Shown here in pieces: positions 17,417 through 26,785 of a stretch of 60,441 bases of DNA. Under the pieces are notes generated by a model. The model was not told the origin of the DNA. It did no database searches and saw only the letters and a list, made by a program, of their open reading frames with translations. Made by a program: the position numbers and the translations under genes. Position 1 is the stretch's first letter; each line of letters begins with the position of its first letter. Origin of the DNA: Pannonibacter indicus (GTDB lineage Bacteria; Pseudomonadota; Alphaproteobacteria; Rhizobiales; Stappiaceae); the NCBI RefSeq assembly GCF_001418225.1, contig NZ_LIPT01000017.1, positions 1-60,441 on the forward strand. Reading direction: 5' to 3'.

Positions 17417-17991
17417 CTGTTCCCCAATTGCGATGCGGGCGGATTTTTATTTTATGCCGCTCACGCATTTATTACCGGGACCATGCCCCGGCGAACCCCG
17501 TCGCGATGACCTCTTGAACCGTCATCTCGAACGCTAGGAAAGCAAAAAATCGAACATAACAAAAGGGGGCATTTGGAATTTTTTGAACGTTTTTTATTCA
17601 GGATCGAAGTCAATATTTGCGCACACCCAATTGCGCAGGAAAATTTTTCCCAGAATTCCCCATTGCAGCCCAAGCCATTCCGGCGCCGCTCGAAATCTGG
17701 AGGATTTCCGCCCCAAACCGCTGCCTGACGAAAAGGCAGGCGCAGGCATCCCTCGCAACCTGCACAGGGAAGCATCAGGAACGGGCAATCACGTGCAAGC
17801 CTCAAAGCGCCATGGAGCCGCCTGAATGCGACACTTCATCCGGCACTGTCATCCACCCTCCGGCCGGCCACTGCCTGGTTTTCTGTCCCTGCCCTACCGC
17901 GCCAATGCTTGGCGCAGCTTGCCCGCCCCTTACAGCGCAGCTTAAATGCCGCCTGTGAGTGAAAGCTCTGAAAGGATTCGGGGGGCCGGTC
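17417..17991. other. Divergent intergenic region, transporter operon and aldolase
   Basis: 575 bases with an AT-rich stretch (about 17440-17660) unlike the GC-rich surroundings. It must contain the minus-strand promoter of the transporter/creatinase operon and the plus-strand promoter of the aldolase gene. A/T-rich sequence (TAAAATAAAA on minus near 17450) is a possible -10 area. No regulator gene or clear operator is present. Confidence 0.4.
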
Positions 17992-18696
17992 ATGCAGCAC
18001 GAAAATGGCACTTCCGCGGTCCGGCAGGCGGTCATCGGCACGGCCCGGGCGCTGGTCACGCGCGGCCTGACGCGCGGCACATCGGGAAACGTGAGTGCCC
18101 GCTGCGAGAACGGCTTTCTCATCACTCCATCCGGGCGGCCCTATGAGAGCCTGACGCTGGATGACATCGTCTTCATGGACATGGACGGCGGCTATCATGG
18201 CAGCGTCCTGCCCTCTTCCGAATGGCGGATGCATCTCGACATCTACACCGCCCACCCGGACGCCGGCGCCGTGGTGCATTGCCACTCGCCGCGGGCAACG
18301 GCGCTCGCCTGCCTGCGCCGCCCCATTCCGCCGTTTCATTACATGATCGCGATTGCGGGCGGTGATCACATTGCCTGCTCGGCCTATGCCACATTCGGCA
18401 CCCGCGCCCTGTCAGAAGCCATGCTTCAGGCACTCGGACCCCGCCGCGCCTGCCTTCTCGCCAATCACGGCCAGATCGCCTATGGCCGGGATCTGCCGAA
18501 GGCGCTGGCCCTGGCGGAAGGCGTGGAGGAACTGGCCGACCAGTATCTCTCGGCCCTCTCCGGCGGCGAGCCTGTGCTGCTGTCTGCCGGGGAGATCGAA
18601 CGGAACATCCGGAAGTTCAAAAACTATGGCAAGCAGCTGGGGGACCTTGACCCGGATGCGGGCGATGCCTTTGAAATGCCGCTGCAACGCGCCTGA
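17992..18696 (+). CDS. Class II aldolase/adducin family protein
   Basis: Zinc-dependent aldolase-type protein of 234 residues, related to L-fuculose-1-phosphate and ribulose-5-phosphate aldolases/epimerases. Visible sites: GTSGNVSAR (phosphate-binding loop), a glutamate in SSEWRMHLD, the zinc pair in VVHCHSPRATA, and a third histidine in CLLANHGQIAYG. ATG 17992 is preceded by GGGGGG; a GTG at 17959 would add 11 residues. It is followed 40 bases later by a sugar kinase, so the pair likely phosphorylates and cleaves or epimerises a sugar or sugar acid. The substrate is not identifiable. Confidence 0.88.
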   Translation: MQHENGTSAVRQAVIGTARALVTRGLTRGTSGNVSARCENGFLITPSGRPYESLTLDDIVFMDMDGGYHGSVLPSSEWRMHLDIYTAHPDAGAVVHCHSPRATALACLRRPIPPFHYMIAIAGGDHIACSAYATFGTRALSEAMLQALGPRRACLLANHGQIAYGRDLPKALALAEGVEELADQYLSALSGGEPVLLSAGEIERNIRKFKNYGKQLGDLDPDAGDAFEMPLQRA

Positions 18697-18736
18697 GGCG
18701 TCCTTGCAGTGCAAAAAATGACGGACGGGAGCACTC

Positions 18737-19633
18737 ATGCGGCTTGGAATTGACTGGGGCGGCACCAAGATGGAAATCATCGCGCTGGATGACAGCGGGA
18801 TGGAGCTTTACCGCGAGCGGATGCCGACACCGCGCGGCGACTATGCCGGCTGCATCGAGGCCGTGGCCCTGCTGGTGGCCCATGCGGAAAAGGCAACCGG
18901 GCTGACCGGCACGCTGGGGCTCGGCATTCCCGGCTCCATCTCGCCGGGCACCGGCCTCGTCAAGAACGCCAATTCCACCTGGATGAATGGCATGCCGCTG
19001 GACAAGGATCTGGAGGCCCGTCTCGGCCGTCCGGTCCGCATCCAGAATGACGCCAACTGCCTTGCGGTCTCCGAGGCGACAGATGGCGCGGGCGCGGGCG
19101 CGCATTTCGTGCATGCCATCATCATCGGCACCGGCTGCGGTTCAGGGATCGCCATTGATGGCAAGGCCCATCGCGGGGCCAATGGTATCGGCGGCGAATG
19201 GGGCGCCATCCCCGTGCCATGGATGAAGGAAGACGAATATCCCGGCCCCGAATGCTGGACCGGCCATCGCGGCACGATCGACCGCTGGTGCTCCGGAACC
19301 GGCCTTGCCCTCGACTACCGCACGGCAACGGGCCGGGACCTGAAGGGCCACGAAATCATCGCCGCAAAGCGGGCCGGGGAAGCCGAGGCCATCGCGTCCT
19401 ACGAGCGCTATGTCAGCCGCCTCGCCCGTGCCATGGCCATGTCCGCCAATCTCATGGACCCGGATGTCTTCGTGCTCGGCGGCGGCATGTCGAATGTGGA
19501 CGAGCTTTACACGGACCTGCCCCCTGCCATGGCACCCTATATCTTCTCCGACACTTACGGCGTGCCGATCCGCAAGGCCGTCCACGGCGACAGCTCCGGC
19601 GTGCGTGGCGCGGCCTGGCTGTGGAATGATTGA
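18737..19633 (+). CDS. ROK family sugar kinase (fructokinase-like)
   Basis: Protein of 298 residues. The ATP-binding loop GIDWGGTKMEII is at residues 4-15, catalytic Asp105 lies in RIQNDANCLAVSE, and a second phosphate loop IIGTGCGSGIAI is near 129-140. It resembles manno/fructokinases, but the ROK zinc site is degraded. The usual histidine after GGEWG is Ala157, and in the Cys-rich loop (ECWTGHRGTID, residues 172-182) only the first Cys remains. That may alter folding or specificity. It is encoded with the class II aldolase. Confidence 0.87.
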   Translation: MRLGIDWGGTKMEIIALDDSGMELYRERMPTPRGDYAGCIEAVALLVAHAEKATGLTGTLGLGIPGSISPGTGLVKNANSTWMNGMPLDKDLEARLGRPVRIQNDANCLAVSEATDGAGAGAHFVHAIIIGTGCGSGIAIDGKAHRGANGIGGEWGAIPVPWMKEDEYPGPECWTGHRGTIDRWCSGTGLALDYRTATGRDLKGHEIIAAKRAGEAEAIASYERYVSRLARAMAMSANLMDPDVFVLGGGMSNVDELYTDLPPAMAPYIFSDTYGVPIRKAVHGDSSGVRGAAWLWND

Positions 19634-19735
19634 AGGCTGACGGCCTCCTCTGCCTGCTTTCCCGGCGGAAGTGAGACCGAAGTCCGGGACGGCAGCGTGT
19701 GGGCCTCGGGTGAGATGGCCTGAGGCCGCGCACTG

Positions 19736-20335
19736 TCACGCCACGGGCACAAGCCGCGCCAGACATACTGCCCCGTCACCACCGAGGATCAGCGGTGTAT
19801 CTTCTTCATCTGCAATGACAAGACAATCGCGCGGCTGAAGCGTCTCTCTGCCGCTCTTGGCCAAGGCAACGGTGACACGGCCTGACACGCAGACCAGCGC
19901 GATGGTTTCCTCTGCGCCGGGACCGGAGCATTCGAGACCGTTGCCCTCCTCAAGCGTCACCCGCTCCATGGAGTGACGGAAAGCCCCGCGGCGGGTCATG
20001 ATGTTGAAATCCAGCACCGGGCCATCGATGAGCCGGCCTGTGACGGCAACGCCGCCGTCAAAGCTGGTGAAGGCGCCGGGCGTGCTGAGGATCGTTTCTC
20101 CATCAGCGCCGAAATCGAGGCCGATGCCTGCCCCGTCCACCAGCGCCAGCGTCCGGTCAATGCCGGTGAAAGCCGAGAACGGGCCATCACTGGCAACCTC
20201 GGCCATGGAGAGCCGCCAGCCGAAGTCGTCAAGCCCGGCCGCTTGCGGGAAGACGGCGAGTTCATGCGTGATGCCGCCGCCGTTCTTCCAGGGCATGGCC
20301 CGCGCCATACCCCAGCGGATGAGGTGTACCGCCAT
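19736..20335 (-). CDS. hutD: HutD/Ves family cupin protein
   Basis: Small cupin of 199 residues. The N-terminal motif MPWKNGGGITHELAVFP and the WRLSMAEVASDGPFSAF segment are HutD hallmarks. HutD proteins are encoded with histidine-utilisation genes and are proposed to limit excessive hut expression, perhaps by binding a pathway intermediate. The ATG overlaps the TRAP permease stop (TGATG junction), so it is the last gene of the minus hut operon. The frame is open far upstream, but that reading overlaps the permease and is rejected. Confidence 0.9.
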   Translation of the reverse strand: MAVHLIRWGMARAMPWKNGGGITHELAVFPQAAGLDDFGWRLSMAEVASDGPFSAFTGIDRTLALVDGAGIGLDFGADGETILSTPGAFTSFDGGVAVTGRLIDGPVLDFNIMTRRGAFRHSMERVTLEEGNGLECSGPGAEETIALVCVSGRVTVALAKSGRETLQPRDCLVIADEEDTPLILGGDGAVCLARLVPVA

Positions 20336-21882
20336 CAGAACATCGCCTTCGGCAGGAAGGTGGCGATCTGCGGCAGGAACCAGATCAGCGCCATGGCGAG
20401 GATCTGCAGCAGGATGAAAGGCACGACGCCCTGATAGATCATGCCCGTGGTGACTTCCTTGGGCGCTGCCCCGCGCAGGTAGAACAGGGAGAAACCGAAG
20501 GGTGGTGTCAGGAACGAGCTTTGCAGGTTGATGGCGATCAGCACCGCCAGCCACACCGGATCATGCCCCATGAGGATCAGCGGCGGGATCAGCAGCGGCA
20601 GCAGGATGACGGCGATTTCCACGAAATCGAGGAAGAAGCCGAGCACGAAGATGAAAGCCATGGCAAAGATCAGTGCGCCCGTAGGCCCTCCCGGCATGGC
20701 CGCCAGAATATTGGCCACCCGGTGCTCGCCGCCAAGGCCGACGAAAACCAGCGAGAAGAAGGACGCCATCAGGATGGTGGCGAAGATCATCGAGGTGACC
20801 ACCATGGTCTGGATCAGCGCCGGGATCAGCGTGCGGGCGCCAAAGGACCGGCGCAGCGACACGGCAACGGCGGCAAGGCCGGTCAGGGCGAGCAGCGCAT
20901 AGGCACCCGCCACCGTGTATTCCTGCGCCCCGGCGTCCGAACGCTGCAGGCGCACCGGATAATATCCGGCTGCCAGCACCAGCACGAAAAGCGCAATGGC
21001 ACCGCCCAGGATCAGCCGCTTCGGGCCGCCCTGCTTGTAGCCGGCGAGCAGAATGGCGCCAATGGCCCCGACGGACGCGGCCTCGTTGGGCGAGGCAACG
21101 CCGAAGAGCACGGCGCCCAGCACCGCGACGATGAGAATGACGGCAGGCAGGATCGCGCCCATCACCTCACCGCGTGTGGCCTTGCGGTCCAGATCCTTCA
21201 TGGCCGGTGCATCCGCCGGCACCAGCCAGGCGCGCAGCAGCACATAGAGCACATAAAGCACCACCAGCAGCAGTCCCGGCAGCAGAGCCGCGGCAAAGGT
21301 CTGGCCGACGGAAATGGTCTCGATGGAGAATTTGCCCTGCTTGTACTGCGCCTGCTGGAAGGCGGAGGACATGACATCGGCGAGAATGATCAGCAGCGTC
21401 GAGGGCGGGATGATCTGGCCGAGCGTGCCGGAGGCGCAGATGAGCCCGGCCGACAGGCGCGGATTGTAGCCGTTGCGCAGCATGGCCGGCAGGGCAATCA
21501 TGCCCATGGCCACCACCGTTGCGCCGACGATGCCGGTGGAGGCGGCCAGCAGCGCGCCGACCAGCACCACGGAGACGCCCAGCCCGCCGCGCATGGAGCC
21601 GAACAGGCGGCCCATGGTTTCCAGAAGGTCTTCGGCAATCCGGCTTTTTTCAAGGATCACGCCCATCAGCACGAAGAGCGGAATGGCCGTCAGCACCGGA
21701 TTGGTGAGCACCGCAAAGAACCGCTGGCCGAGCGCGCCCATCAGCGACAGGTTGAAGTCACCCAGTGCAAAGCCGAGCAGGGCAAAGCCCGTCGCCACAC
21801 CGGCAATGGTGAAGGCAACCGGATAGCCGAGCAGGATGAAGCCGATCAGTGCGGCGAACATCAGGATATCAAGCGGGATCAT
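20335..21882 (-). CDS. TRAP transporter large permease (DctM-type)
   Basis: Integral membrane protein of 515 residues with at least 12 hydrophobic segments. The start MIPLDILMFAALIGFILLGYPVAFTIAG and the C-terminal FFLDFVEIAVILLPLLIPPL are DctM family features. It carries out sodium-coupled import with the small subunit and a periplasmic receptor. The insertion of about 80 residues in the middle (a hydrophilic loop near 215-235 followed by extra helices) is seen in the longer DctM subfamily. It overlaps dctQ by 4 bases. Its place between hut genes suggests histidine, urocanate or a related compound as cargo. Confidence 0.92.
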   Translation of the reverse strand: MIPLDILMFAALIGFILLGYPVAFTIAGVATGFALLGFALGDFNLSLMGALGQRFFAVLTNPVLTAIPLFVLMGVILEKSRIAEDLLETMGRLFGSMRGGLGVSVVLVGALLAASTGIVGATVVAMGMIALPAMLRNGYNPRLSAGLICASGTLGQIIPPSTLLIILADVMSSAFQQAQYKQGKFSIETISVGQTFAAALLPGLLLVVLYVLYVLLRAWLVPADAPAMKDLDRKATRGEVMGAILPAVILIVAVLGAVLFGVASPNEAASVGAIGAILLAGYKQGGPKRLILGGAIALFVLVLAAGYYPVRLQRSDAGAQEYTVAGAYALLALTGLAAVAVSLRRSFGARTLIPALIQTMVVTSMIFATILMASFFSLVFVGLGGEHRVANILAAMPGGPTGALIFAMAFIFVLGFFLDFVEIAVILLPLLIPPLILMGHDPVWLAVLIAINLQSSFLTPPFGFSLFYLRGAAPKEVTTGMIYQGVVPFILLQILAMALIWFLPQIATFLPKAMF

Positions 21883-22379
21883 GCGGCGCTCCGCAGCTTG
21901 AGGCAGTCACGCAGGAAGGCGGCAAGGCCCTGCAGCAGAAGCAGGACGCAGAACACCGGAATAAGGCTCTTCAACAGGAAGGATGCGGGGATGCCACCAA
22001 CGGAAATCGGCCCTTCCAGAATGGCCCAGGAGCGCTGCACGCTGGGCCAGGAGTAGACGAGCAGCATGACGAGCGAGGCGCCCAGCAGCGCCACATGGCC
22101 GAAAAGGTCAATCACCGCCTGCCCGCGCGCCGTCATGCGGGCGTAATAGATGTCCACCCGCACATGGCCGTTGACCATCAGCGTGTAGCCTGCCCCCAGC
22201 ATGAAGACGCTGGCATGCAGATACAGCACGCCCTCATTGAGGAAGATCGAGCTGTAGCCGAACACATAGCGCAGCAGCACAATGACGAACTGCAGCAGCA
22301 CCATCGCCAGCGCGAACCAGATCGTCACCGCGCCCACTGCCCTGCTGACCCAATCCAGAGCCCTGGCAAGCCGTTCCAT
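21879..22379 (-). CDS. TRAP transporter small permease (DctQ-type)
   Basis: Four-helix membrane subunit of 166 residues. It starts MERLARALDWVSRAVGAVTI and includes FLNEGVLYLHASVFMLGAGY and the family NGHVRVDIYYARM motif. GAGGG lies 5 bases before the ATG at 22379. Longer in-frame starts run through a dispersed repeat and are rejected. It pairs with the DctM subunit, whose start overlaps its stop. Confidence 0.9.
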   Translation of the reverse strand: MERLARALDWVSRAVGAVTIWFALAMVLLQFVIVLLRYVFGYSSIFLNEGVLYLHASVFMLGAGYTLMVNGHVRVDIYYARMTARGQAVIDLFGHVALLGASLVMLLVYSWPSVQRSWAILEGPISVGGIPASFLLKSLIPVFCVLLLLQGLAAFLRDCLKLRSAA

Positions 22380-22544
22380 TCCCTCTTGTCCCCTGCTGCT
22401 GCGGGCGTTTGCCGCCCTGATCATATTTGCTTTCGTTTCACCTTCGTCCGTCATCCCCGCGCAGGCAGGTATCCGATCGCCCCGGTGTTTGGGCAATGCC
22501 CGCACCGGATGCAAGGAGGGGGAAGGACTAACGCTTCGCCGCAG

Positions 22545-22692
22545 CCCCCCTCTCCCCCTTGAGGGGGAGATGTCTGCGCAGCAGACAGAGGGGGTAGCAG
22601 CGCTCCGGCAGAGCATAATCTCTCTCACAAACAGACAGTCCGTTCCCCCCTTCCGCCCCCTGCCGGGAGCATCTCCCCCTCAAGGGGGAGAG
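22545..22692. repeat. Clustered short palindromes with CTCCCCCT/AGGGGGAG tracts
   Basis: TCTCCCCCTTGAGGGGGAGA (22551-22570) is directly followed by the perfect palindrome TGTCTGCGCAGCAGACA (22571-22587). A second CTCCCCCTCAAGGGGGAG unit lies at 22673-22690. The block has the look of a dispersed mosaic repeat element. Confidence 0.6.
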
Positions 22693-22827
22693 GAACGGGC
22701 GTCTGACTGACTGTCCGGTATAAACATCGTCCGGAGCCTGCGGCACTCTCCCCGGCACCGCGAGCACCCCGGATACTGGATCACGGTCTTGCAGCGATGC
22801 GGCAAACCGGGATAAGCCAGAGGCAAA

Positions 22828-22860
22828 CCCCGGCGCGGCTTTTACTCCGCGCCGGAGGGG
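22828..22860 (-). terminator. Hairpin after TRAP receptor gene
   Basis: A perfect 9-bp stem (CCGGCGCGG near 22830-22838, CCGCGCCGG at 22847-22855) starts a few bases after the receptor stop. The minus-strand 3' side is only weakly T-rich, so it may act as a partial terminator or mRNA-stabilising stem. Confidence 0.5.
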
Positions 22861-22865
22861 ATGGC

Positions 22866-23966
22866 TCAGCCGTAGTTGTAGTCGAGGCCGCGGGCGTTCA
22901 TCTGGCCGGCGTCCGCATAGGGCATGTATTCGACCATCAGCTTGCGGTACTCAAGGAAGCTTTCGGTGATCTTGCGCACCAGCTCGTCATTGCTTTCGCG
23001 CAGTTCCTTGACCACCTCGCCCATGGCATTGCCCATGGCGATGACGATCTCGTCCGGCAGCTTGCGCACGGTGACGCCATGCTTGGCTGTCAGCTCGCGC
23101 AGGGCCATCGCGTGCTTTGTGTTGTACTCGGTGAGCACCGGATTGTAGAGGCTTTCGGCCGCATAGGCGACCGCCTGCTTCAGGTCGTCCGGCAGGGCTT
23201 CCCAGGCCTTGAGGTTAACTGCGCATTCTTCCGCCGAACCCGGCTCGCCGACGCCCGGCGCATAGTAGTTCTTGGCCACCTGCTGCAGGCCAAGGGCGCT
23301 GTCGGACCAGGGGCCGATGAACTCGCCCGCATCCAGCGCGCCGGATTGCAACGCCTGGAACATGGCAGGGCCAGACATGGCTTCAACCGCCATGCCCAGC
23401 TTGGCGCAGACTTCCGAGTTGAGGCCGGTGGTGCGGTACTTCAAGCCCTTGAGGTCATCCACCGTCTTGATTTCATTGCGGAACCAGCCGAACCATTGCG
23501 GGCCGGAATTACCGCAAAGGAACGGCTTCAGGCCGAAGCGGCCATACATCTCGTCATAGAGCGCCTGACCGCCGCCCTGCATCAGCCAGCCGATCTGCTC
23601 GATGGCGGTGAGGCCCAGCGGCTGGGAGCCGAACAGCAGGATGCCCTTGGACTTGGAGCCCCAATAGGCCGGAACCGCGTGGTAGATCTCCGCCGTGCCT
23701 TCGGCCACGGCATCGAACACGCCGGGACCGGGGACGATTTCGCCGGCGGCGAAAAGCTCCACTTCCAGCCGCCCGCCCGACAGGGCGGTGATGCGGTCTG
23801 CCAGCATCTGGGCGGCAACGCCCGGGCCCGGCAGGTTCTTCGGCCATGCGGTGACCATGCGCCACTTGGTGATGCCCTGAGCAATGGCCGGGGTGGCAAG
23901 GGTTGCGCCCGTTGCCGTTGCCGCCGCACCGATGCCCGCTGCCTTGAGGAAGTCACGTCTTTGCAT
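22866..23966 (-). CDS. TRAP transporter periplasmic receptor (DctP/TakP-type), Tat-exported
   Basis: Receptor of 366 residues. The N-terminus MQRRDFLKAAGIGAAATATG has a twin-arginine motif (RRDFLK) and an A-I-A cleavage region, so it is exported folded through Tat. The family pattern follows: KWRMVTAWPKNLPGPG, a GPAMFQALQSGALDAGEF segment and GLNSEVCAKLGM. It resembles the TakP-like subgroup that binds 2-oxoacids or other carboxylates. GGAGA precedes the ATG at 23966. The operon position between hutU and the permeases points to a hut-related ligand. Confidence 0.9.
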   Translation of the reverse strand: MQRRDFLKAAGIGAAATATGATLATPAIAQGITKWRMVTAWPKNLPGPGVAAQMLADRITALSGGRLEVELFAAGEIVPGPGVFDAVAEGTAEIYHAVPAYWGSKSKGILLFGSQPLGLTAIEQIGWLMQGGGQALYDEMYGRFGLKPFLCGNSGPQWFGWFRNEIKTVDDLKGLKYRTTGLNSEVCAKLGMAVEAMSGPAMFQALQSGALDAGEFIGPWSDSALGLQQVAKNYYAPGVGEPGSAEECAVNLKAWEALPDDLKQAVAYAAESLYNPVLTEYNTKHAMALRELTAKHGVTVRKLPDEIVIAMGNAMGEVVKELRESNDELVRKITESFLEYRKLMVEYMPYADAGQMNARGLDYNYG

Positions 23967-24019
23967 GTCAGTTCTCCATCCTGCTGGTTCCACTCATGAA
24001 ATGCCTGCTTCTGATTTTT

Positions 24020-25705
24020 TCAATCTTTCAGGATCGCAGGCAGGTTAAGTCCGTTCTCGCGGGCGCAATCGAGGGCGATCTCGTAGCCTGCATCCGCGTG
24101 GCGCATGACGCCGGTGGCCGGGTCGTTCCACAGCACATTGGCGATGCGCCGGTCTGCCGCTTCGCTGCCGTCGCAGCAGATCACCATGCCGGAATGCTGC
24201 GAGAAGCCCATGCCGACGCCGCCGCCGTGATGCAGCGACACCCAGGTGGCGCCTGACGCAGTGTTGAGCAAAGCGTTCAGAAGCGGCCAGTCGGACACGG
24301 CGTCCGAACCGTCCTTCATCGCTTCCGTCTCGCGGTTGGGCGAGGCAACGGAGCCTGAATCGAGGTGATCGCGCCCGATGACGATGGGCGCCTTCAGCTC
24401 GCCGTTGCGCACCATTTCATTGAAGGCAAGGCCGAGCCTGTGGCGCTGGCCAAGCCCCACCCAGCAGATGCGGGCCGGCAGGCCCTGGAAGGCAATGCGC
24501 TCACGCGCCATGTCCAGCCAGTTGTGCAGGTGGGCATCGTCCGGGATCAGTTCCTTTACTTTCTGGTCGGTCTTGTAGATGTCTTCCGGATCGCCCGACA
24601 GCGCACACCAGCGGAACGGCCCGATGCCGCGGCAGAACAGCGGGCGGATATAGGCAGGCACGAAGCCGGGGAAGGCAAAGGCATTCTCCAGCCCTTCGTC
24701 CTTGGCCACCTGACGGATGTTGTTGCCATAGTCGAGGGTCGGCACACCGGCGTTCCAGAAGTCCACCATCGCCTCCACATGCACCCGCATGGAGGCACGG
24801 GCCGCCTTCTCGACGGCCTTGGGATCGCTCTCCTGCTTCGCCCGCCATTCGGCAACGCTCCAGCCGGAAGGCAGATAGCCATGCACCGGATCATGGGCCG
24901 AGGTCTGGTCGGTGACGATATCCGGGCGCGGGCCGCCCGCCTTCATGCGCTTGACCAGTTCCGGGAACACGTCCGCCGCATTGCCGATCAGCGCCACGGA
25001 CTTGGCCTCGCCCGCCTTGGTCCAGCGCTCGATCATCGCCAGCGCCTCGTCCAGAGAATGGGTCTTTTCGTCCACATAACGGGTGCGGATGCGGAAGTCG
25101 GCGCGGGTCTCGTCGCATTCCACCGCAAGGCAGCAGGCGCCAGCCATGACGGCGGCCAGCGGCTGCGCGCCGCCCATGCCGCCGAGGCCGCCGGTCAGGA
25201 TCCACTTGCCCTTGAGATTGCCGCCATAGTGCTGGCGTCCGGCCTCCACGAAGGTTTCATAGGTGCCCTGCACGATGCCCTGCGTGCCGATGTAGATCCA
25301 CGACCCGGCGGTCATCTGGCCGTACATGGCCAGGCCCTTCTTGTCGAGTTCGTTGAAATGGTCCCAGGTGGCCCAGTGCGGCACGAGATTGGAATTGGCA
25401 ATCAGCACGCGCGGCGCATCCGCATGGGTGCGGAACACGCCCACCGGCTTGCCGGACTGGACCAGCAGCGTCTCATTGTCTTCCAGCGCCTTCAGCGCCG
25501 CGACGATGCGGTCAAAATCATCCCAGGTGCGCGCCGCCCGGCCAATGCCGCCATAGACCACCAGTGCATGCGGGTTCTCGGCCACATCCGGGTGCAGGTT
25601 GTTCATCAGCATGCGCAAGGGGGCTTCCGTCAGCCAGCTCTTGGCATTGAGCGTGGTGCCGGTAGGCGGGAAAATATCACGCTGGTTATGGCGGGGATTG
25701 GTCAT
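24020..25705 (-). CDS. hutU: Urocanate hydratase
   Basis: Second enzyme of histidine breakdown, converting urocanate to imidazolonepropionate with NAD+ as electrophilic cofactor. It has 561 residues, the normal length. Family blocks are clear: [20 protein letters not shown] at the start, [15 protein letters not shown] (nucleotide-binding glycine-rich loop), [18 protein letters not shown] and [23 protein letters not shown] 25705 has GAGAGG upstream and is preferred to an ATG six codons earlier. It lies between hutG and the TRAP genes in one operon. Confidence 0.97.
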   Translation of the reverse strand: MTNPRHNQRDIFPPTGTTLNAKSWLTEAPLRMLMNNLHPDVAENPHALVVYGGIGRAARTWDDFDRIVAALKALEDNETLLVQSGKPVGVFRTHADAPRVLIANSNLVPHWATWDHFNELDKKGLAMYGQMTAGSWIYIGTQGIVQGTYETFVEAGRQHYGGNLKGKWILTGGLGGMGGAQPLAAVMAGACCLAVECDETRADFRIRTRYVDEKTHSLDEALAMIERWTKAGEAKSVALIGNAADVFPELVKRMKAGGPRPDIVTDQTSAHDPVHGYLPSGWSVAEWRAKQESDPKAVEKAARASMRVHVEAMVDFWNAGVPTLDYGNNIRQVAKDEGLENAFAFPGFVPAYIRPLFCRGIGPFRWCALSGDPEDIYKTDQKVKELIPDDAHLHNWLDMARERIAFQGLPARICWVGLGQRHRLGLAFNEMVRNGELKAPIVIGRDHLDSGSVASPNRETEAMKDGSDAVSDWPLLNALLNTASGATWVSLHHGGGVGMGFSQHSGMVICCDGSEAADRRIANVLWNDPATGVMRHADAGYEIALDCARENGLNLPAILKD

Positions 25706-25765
25706 GTTTCCTCTCCGGATCATGTTATTTCATTGGACTTGCAATAAACAGGAAGGACGGCGGCC

Positions 25766-26581
25766 TCAGCCGCGCCAGCTGCCTGAAGCAAGGGTTTCGA
25801 GAATGGTTTTCAGGATGGGCCGCAGCCGCCCTGCCCGCGCCTCGTCATAGGCGTAAGGCGGAAGCTCAGTGGTGAGATGCGTGGACTGCGCCAGCTCCAT
25901 CTGGATGGCGTGGAAGCCTTCCTCCGGGCGGCCATAGCGGCGCGTCGTCCAGCCGCCCTTGAAGCGGCCGTTGACCACGCTGCGGTAGCCCTCTGCTTCC
26001 CGGCAGATATTGGCGACAGCCTCTGCCATCGCAGGCGCGCAGGATTTGCCTTCCACGGTGCCGATGTTGAAATCCGGCAGCGTGCCTTCAAACAGGAACG
26101 GGATGTTGGAGCGGATCGAGTGGCAGTCATAGAGCACGGCAAAACCATGAAGGGCATGAACGCGCCGCAACTCTGCCTCCAGCGCCGCATGATAGGGCGC
26201 GTGATAGGCCAACCGCCGCCGCTCGATCTCGCCCCCATCAGGGGCTTCCAGCCAGATGTTTTCGCCGTCAAAGTCTGTCAGCGGCACAAGACCGGTAGTG
26301 TTCTGCCCCGGATAGAGGCTTGCCCCATCCGGCGGGCGGTTGGCGTCGATGACATAGCGGTGAAAGGTGGCGGCAACGGTGGTTGCGCCCGGCAGAAGTC
26401 CCGCATAGAGACGGTCCACGTGCCAGTCCGTATCGCTCAGCACCAGCCCGCGCGCATTCAGCTTTGCACGGATGTCTGCCGGAACATAAGTGCCCGAATG
26501 CGGCAGCCCCAGAACCACCGGGCTGTCCCCGCGTTCCACCGTCACGGGCGATGCCGGAACGGCCTGATTATCCTGCGTCAT
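25766..26581 (-). CDS. hutG: N-formylglutamate deformylase
   Basis: Zinc hydrolase of 271 residues converting N-formylglutamate to glutamate and formate. Typical features: VVLGLPHSGTYVP, LSDTDWHVDRLYAGL, RYVIDANRPPDGASLYPGQN, VLYDCHSIRSNIPFLF and GWTTRRYGRPEEGFHAIQME. Together with hutF it identifies the five-step pathway in which formiminoglutamate is first deiminated. It sits 60 bases upstream of hutU and about 200 bases downstream of hutH, across a REP-like repeat. Confidence 0.96.
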   Translation of the reverse strand: MTQDNQAVPASPVTVERGDSPVVLGLPHSGTYVPADIRAKLNARGLVLSDTDWHVDRLYAGLLPGATTVAATFHRYVIDANRPPDGASLYPGQNTTGLVPLTDFDGENIWLEAPDGGEIERRRLAYHAPYHAALEAELRRVHALHGFAVLYDCHSIRSNIPFLFEGTLPDFNIGTVEGKSCAPAMAEAVANICREAEGYRSVVNGRFKGGWTTRRYGRPEEGFHAIQMELAQSTHLTTELPPYAYDEARAGRLRPILKTILETLASGSWRG

Positions 26582-26657
26582 CTCAGTTCGATCCTTCCCT
26601 GCGACCGTTCGTTCCGTTCATCTTTTCTTGTCCGGGTGCGCTGGCGCCGCCCCTTGC

Positions 26658-26750
26658 TGTCATCCCCGCGAAGACGGGGATCCAGTAAGCCCTGCCTTCG
26701 CCATCACTAGCGCCGGGGCTACTGAATCCCGGCTCAAGGCCGGGATGACA
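26658..26750. repeat. REP-like inverted repeat between hutH and hutG
   Basis: Arms at 26658-26687 and 26720-26750 are imperfect reverse complements: TGTCATCCCCGCGAAGACGG on one side and the GGCCGGGATGACA end on the other. It is of the same type as 2755-2880. Within an operon it would form a large mRNA stem. Confidence 0.75.
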
Positions 26751-26785
26751 CCGGGAGTGAAGCCCCCTCTTGGCAGCACATCCCC

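Larger units (their letters stand above)
22380..22865. other. Long intercistronic region between TRAP receptor and permease genes
   Basis: 486 bases with no supported gene. It contains a hairpin right after the receptor gene (22828-22860), a C/G-tract repeat block (22545-22692) and a partial REP-like palindrome near 22450-22490. Such spacers often let the receptor be made in excess over the permeases. Confidence 0.55.

Noticed and set aside
22380-22628. N-terminal extension of the TRAP small permease
   Set aside because: Its sequence (DRIPACAGMT and neighbours) is translation of a dispersed palindromic repeat; a well-placed GAGGG supports ATG 22379.
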